The notes under the pieces were generated by a model that searched no databases, was not told where the DNA came from, and worked only from the letters and a program-made list of their open reading frames with translations. The translations under genes and the position numbers were made by a program. Positions 5,290-7,750 of a stretch of 7,750 bases of DNA are shown here, piece after piece. The stretch's first letter is position 1. Each line of letters opens with the position of its first letter. This DNA comes from BOG-1184 sp964651515 (GTDB taxonomy: Bacteria > Fibrobacterota > Chitinivibrionia > Chitinivibrionales > Chitinispirillaceae). The DNA lies in the NCBI GenBank assembly GCA_964651515.1, contig CAZYYB010000128.1, positions 1-7,750 on the forward strand, written 5' to 3'.

Positions 5290-7750
5290 CTAGGTACTGG
5301 ACAGCTTCCGGGCGACTTCGATCTCCTCGTACGTTTCGATGCGATCGCCCTCGCGATAGTCATGGAAATTATCCAGCGTAATACCGCACTCCTGACCCGA
5401 CAGCACCTCGCGCACGTCGTCGGCGACGCGGCGCAGGCTGCCGATCTTCGTCTCGCCGATCACCACGTCGTCACGGGTGATGCGCGCCTTGCTGCCGCGC
5501 GTCACCGTCCCGGAAGCGACATAGCATCCGGCGATGAGGCCGACCTTGGTCACCTTGAAGACTTTCCGCACTTCGATATTGGCAAGGATATTCTCGCGCA
5601 GCTCGGGCTTGAGCATCCCCTCCATGGCGCTGCGCACCGCATCGACCGCCTCATAAATAATGCGGTAGGTGCGGATGTCGACGCCCTCTCTCTTGGCAAG
5701 TTCACGGATCTTGCTGTTGGGGCTCAGATGGAACCCGATGATCAGCGCGTTCGAGGCGGCGGCAAGCATGATATCGCTCTCCTTGATCGCCCCCACGCTC
5801 TTGTGGATCACGCCGACCTTGATCTCCTTGGTACTGAGCTTTTCGAGCGAATCGGCGAGCGCCTCGACCGAACCGTCGACATCGCCCTTGATAATGAGGT
5901 GGAGCTTCTGGACGGCGCCGGCCTGGATCTGCTCGTACAGGTGGTCGAGCGAAACCGTGCCGATCCGGCGCAGCTCACGCTCCTTCGCGGCAAGGCGGCG
6001 GCGAGCCGCGATTTCACGGGCCGTTTTTTCATCTTCGACGACCTTGAACGAATCGCCCGCCTGCGGCGTCCCGGTCATGCCGAGGACGAGCACCGGGCGG
6101 GAAGGACCGGCGGATTCGACGATCGAGCCGCGCTCATTCAGGAGATCGCGGACGCGACCGTAGTGGATTCCGGTGACGAATGAATCTCCCCGTCGCAGCG
6201 TCCCCTTCTCAACGAGGACGGTCGCGACCGGCCCCCGACCCTTGTCGAGCTCGGATTCGATGACCACGCCCCGGGCCATGCCCTCGGGATCGGCCTTCAG
6301 TTCGAGAATTTCCGTTTCGAGCGCCAGCATTTCGAGAAGTTTGTCGACGTTCCTTCCCGACCTGGCCGAGATCTCGACGCAGGAGACCTTGCCGCCGTAG
6401 TCTTCAACGAGGACGTTGTACTGCGCCAGTTCCGCCTTGACCTTGTCGGCATTGGCGGTGGGAAGGTCCATTTTGTTAAGCGCCACCACGATCGGCACAT
6501 TTGCCGCGCGGGCGTGATCGATGGCCTCGCGGGTCTGCGGCATGACGCCGGAATCGGCCGCCACGACCAGCACGATGACGTCGGTAATCTGGGAGCCGCG
6601 TGCACGCATGGCCGTGAAGGCTTCGTGACCCGGTGTGTCGAGGAAGGTGACCGGACCGTGCGCGGTCCTGACCTCGTAGGCGGCGATATGCTGGGTGATT
6701 CCCCCCGCCTCGCCGGCAATGACGTTGGTCTTGCGGATATAGTCGAGCAGCGACGTTTTGCCGTGGTCGACATGTCCCATGACCGTGACGACCGGCGCCC
6801 GCGGCACCTGCGCGCCGCTCACCTCTTCCTTCTTTTCCTCTTCGTCGGCGGCATACTCGGTCATGAGCACCGCATCGTAGCCGAACTCATCGGCAAGAAG
6901 TTCGATGGCCTCGAAATCGAGCCGCTGATTGATGGTGACGAACAGACCGAGTTCAAGGCACTTGGCGATGATCTCGGAGGGCTGGACGTTCATCATGTTC
7001 GCGAGTTCGTTCCCGGTGACGAATTCCGCGACATGCAGCACCTTGCGCTCGCTCTCCTGGCCGTCTTCCTTGGACAGCCCCTCCTTCTTGTATTTTTTCC
7101 GCCCCACGCCGGAGCCGATACGCGCAAGGGTCCGCTTCACATTCGCCTTGAGTTCGAACTCGCTGACCTCGGGCTTCTTCTCGAACCGCTTTTTCCCGCC
7201 CTTCTTCCTGCCGTGGTCCTTGGGTTTTGCGGCAGTCGAAGCCGGGGCGGGTCCGGCTCCCGGTGCAGGCGCTCTCGCACCGGGAGCCGGTGACGGACGG
7301 ACGCCCGGTGCTCCATGGGAGGGCATATAGGTATCGCGACGCGGTTCGCCGCTCCGGTAGGGCGGACGGCCGGAAGAGTCGAGCGGCCGGTGCGTCGGCG
7401 GCCCTTCGCGCCGGTAGGGCGTTGCGGAACGGGCAGGGGCGAAGGCGCTGCTTCGCGTCGGGGAAGCTGCCGGAGCGGATACCCCCTCGGGGCGGGCGGG
7501 AGCGGCGGACGGCGGCGGAGCGACCGGCTCCTCCTTGACAACCATCTCTTCGCGTGCCTTGGTGAGTATCAGCTTCTTGCGGTCGTACTCACGCTTTATC
7601 GAGGCGCGCTCGGTTTCGAACTTCTTCTTGATGTCCTCGCGGAGGTTCTCATCCACGGTGCTCATGTGGCTCTTGACCTCGATGCCCATACCCCGCAGCA
7701 TCTGGACAAGCGCCTCGCTCGAAACCTTGAACTCCTGCGCCGGCTTGTAA
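5290..7750 (-). CDS. infB: Translation initiation factor IF-2, 5' end outside window
   Basis: This is the GTPase that delivers formyl-Met-tRNA to the 30S subunit and promotes 50S joining. The frame is open to the window edge, so the start is missing. About 819 residues are visible, and the first ones (YKPAQEFKVSS, then GIEVKSHMSTVD) match the IF2_N module near the protein's N terminus, so probably only a few codons are lost. In visible-residue numbering: first IF2_N module about 1-60; Pro/Ala/Gly/Arg-rich then Lys-rich linker about 66-216; second IF2_N-like module about 237-296; G1 GHVDHGKT 325-332; G2 GEAGGITQHI 346-355; G3 DTPGH 371-375; G4 NKMD 425-428; G5 SARSG 461-465; then domains II, III and the C-terminal fMet-tRNA-binding domain. 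All GTPase motifs are intact. The stop is TAG, 42 nt before rbfA. The Met at 7701 is internal and is not the start. Confidence 0.99.
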   Translation of the reverse strand, partial: YKPAQEFKVSSEALVQMLRGMGIEVKSHMSTVDENLREDIKKKFETERASIKREYDRKKLILTKAREEMVVKEEPVAPPPSAAPARPEGVSAPAASPTRSSAFAPARSATPYRREGPPTHRPLDSSGRPPYRSGEPRRDTYMPSHGAPGVRPSPAPGARAPAPGAGPAPASTAAKPKDHGRKKGGKKRFEKKPEVSEFELKANVKRTLARIGSGVGRKKYKKEGLSKEDGQESERKVLHVAEFVTGNELANMMNVQPSEIIAKCLELGLFVTINQRLDFEAIELLADEFGYDAVLMTEYAADEEEKKEEVSGAQVPRAPVVTVMGHVDHGKTSLLDYIRKTNVIAGEAGGITQHIAAYEVRTAHGPVTFLDTPGHEAFTAMRARGSQITDVIVLVVAADSGVMPQTREAIDHARAANVPIVVALNKMDLPTANADKVKAELAQYNVLVEDYGGKVSCVEISARSGRNVDKLLEMLALETEILELKADPEGMARGVVIESELDKGRGPVATVLVEKGTLRRGDSFVTGIHYGRVRDLLNERGSIVESAGPSRPVLVLGMTGTPQAGDSFKVVEDEKTAREIAARRRLAAKERELRRIGTVSLDHLYEQIQAGAVQKLHLIIKGDVDGSVEALADSLEKLSTKEIKVGVIHKSVGAIKESDIMLAAASNALIIGFHLSPNSKIRELAKREGVDIRTYRIIYEAVDAVRSAMEGMLKPELRENILANIEVRKVFKVTKVGLIAGCYVASGTVTRGSKARITRDDVVIGETKIGSLRRVADDVREVLSGQECGITLDNFHDYREGDRIETYEEIEVARKLSST
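7253..7290 (-). repeat. Perfect 14-bp inverted repeat inside the infB linker
   Basis: Arms at 7253-7266 and 7277-7290 are exact reverse complements (CCGGCTCCCGGTGC and GCACCGGGAGCCGG), separated by a 10-nt loop. The repeat lies in the coding sequence of the IF2 linker and encodes the alternating peptide PAPGARAPAPGAGP. In infB mRNA it would form a very GC-rich hairpin between the first N-terminal module and the rest of the protein. No T-run follows on either strand, so it is not an intrinsic terminator. It may be a by-product of repetitive Pro/Ala/Gly codons. Confidence 0.8.
7354..7421 (-). repeat. 11-nt direct repeat (CGCCCTACCGG) in the infB linker
   Basis: On the plus strand CCGGTAGGGCG occurs at 7354-7364 and again at 7411-7421. 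The offset is 57 nt, exactly 19 codons, so both copies are read in the same frame and encode the PYR of PPYRSGEP and TPYRREGP. This suggests the low-complexity IF2 linker grew partly by in-frame duplication and then diverged. It is a minor feature with no known function. Confidence 0.6.

Noticed and set aside
4930..6183. 417-residue open frame on the plus strand across rbfA and infB
   Set aside because: It lies opposite well-conserved infB and rbfA coding sequence. Long antisense frames are expected in GC-rich genes with biased third positions. Its translation shows no recognisable domain and no SD was evident.
7040..7060. Internal GTG start before the second IF2_N module (an IF2-beta-like short form)
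   Set aside because: A GTG (Val of RKVLHV) follows a GGAG, but the gap is about 12 nt and nothing else supports it. It would need proteomic evidence.
6514..7293. 259-residue open frame on the plus strand
   Set aside because: It is antisense to the infB GTPase domain and linker; its end is low-complexity sequence mirrored from the IF2 linker.
7528..7536. Internal IF2 start after an AAGGAGGAG SD-like sequence
   Set aside because: No ATG, GTG or TTG occurs at suitable spacing downstream; the bases simply encode Lys-Glu-Glu.

Overview
All genes in this window lie on the minus strand and form one compact gene-expression operon. Read in the direction of transcription (right to left) the order is infB (5' truncated) - rbfA - nrnA-type DHH phosphoesterase - truB - ribF - rpsO - pnp (3' truncated). 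The order is conserved across many bacteria, where nusA and rimP usually lie just upstream of infB (outside this window). I found no mobile element, CRISPR array, tRNA, rRNA or phage gene, and no undescribed system. The window is an ordinary core-genome region with a few local details worth checking.

Organism: a GC-rich bacterium whose genes have strongly GC-biased third codon positions. This bias produces many long false reading frames on the plus strand. The second N-terminal module of IF2 and the RibF nucleotide-binding loop resemble, from memory, proteins of Bacteroidota/Chlorobi-like (FCB) or spirochaete-like lineages. I cannot place the phylum without a tree. A metagenome-derived genome is possible but not shown.

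Layout: 7750-5290 infB; a 42-nt spacer with a Shine-Dalgarno (SD) sequence; 5247-4870 rbfA; 4901-3948 nrnA, overlapping rbfA by 32 nt; 3951-3031 truB, with a TTG start overlapping the nrnA stop as TTGA; 5 nt; 3025-2060 ribF; 2069-1800 rpsO, overlapping ribF by 10 nt; a 130-nt spacer with a strong hairpin and a candidate promoter; 1669-1 pnp, cut off just before its KH domain. Every junction from infB to rpsO is 42 nt or less or overlapping, which suggests a single transcript with translational coupling. The rpsO-pnp spacer is the only likely place for processing or re-initiation.

How the genes fit together: IF2 places initiator tRNA on the ribosome. RbfA and S15 act in 30S assembly. TruB makes pseudouridine 55 in tRNA. 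PNPase shortens RNA from the 3' end, and the DHH enzyme is expected to degrade the short oligonucleotides left by exonucleases. RibF (FMN/FAD synthesis) is the metabolic outlier often found in this cluster.
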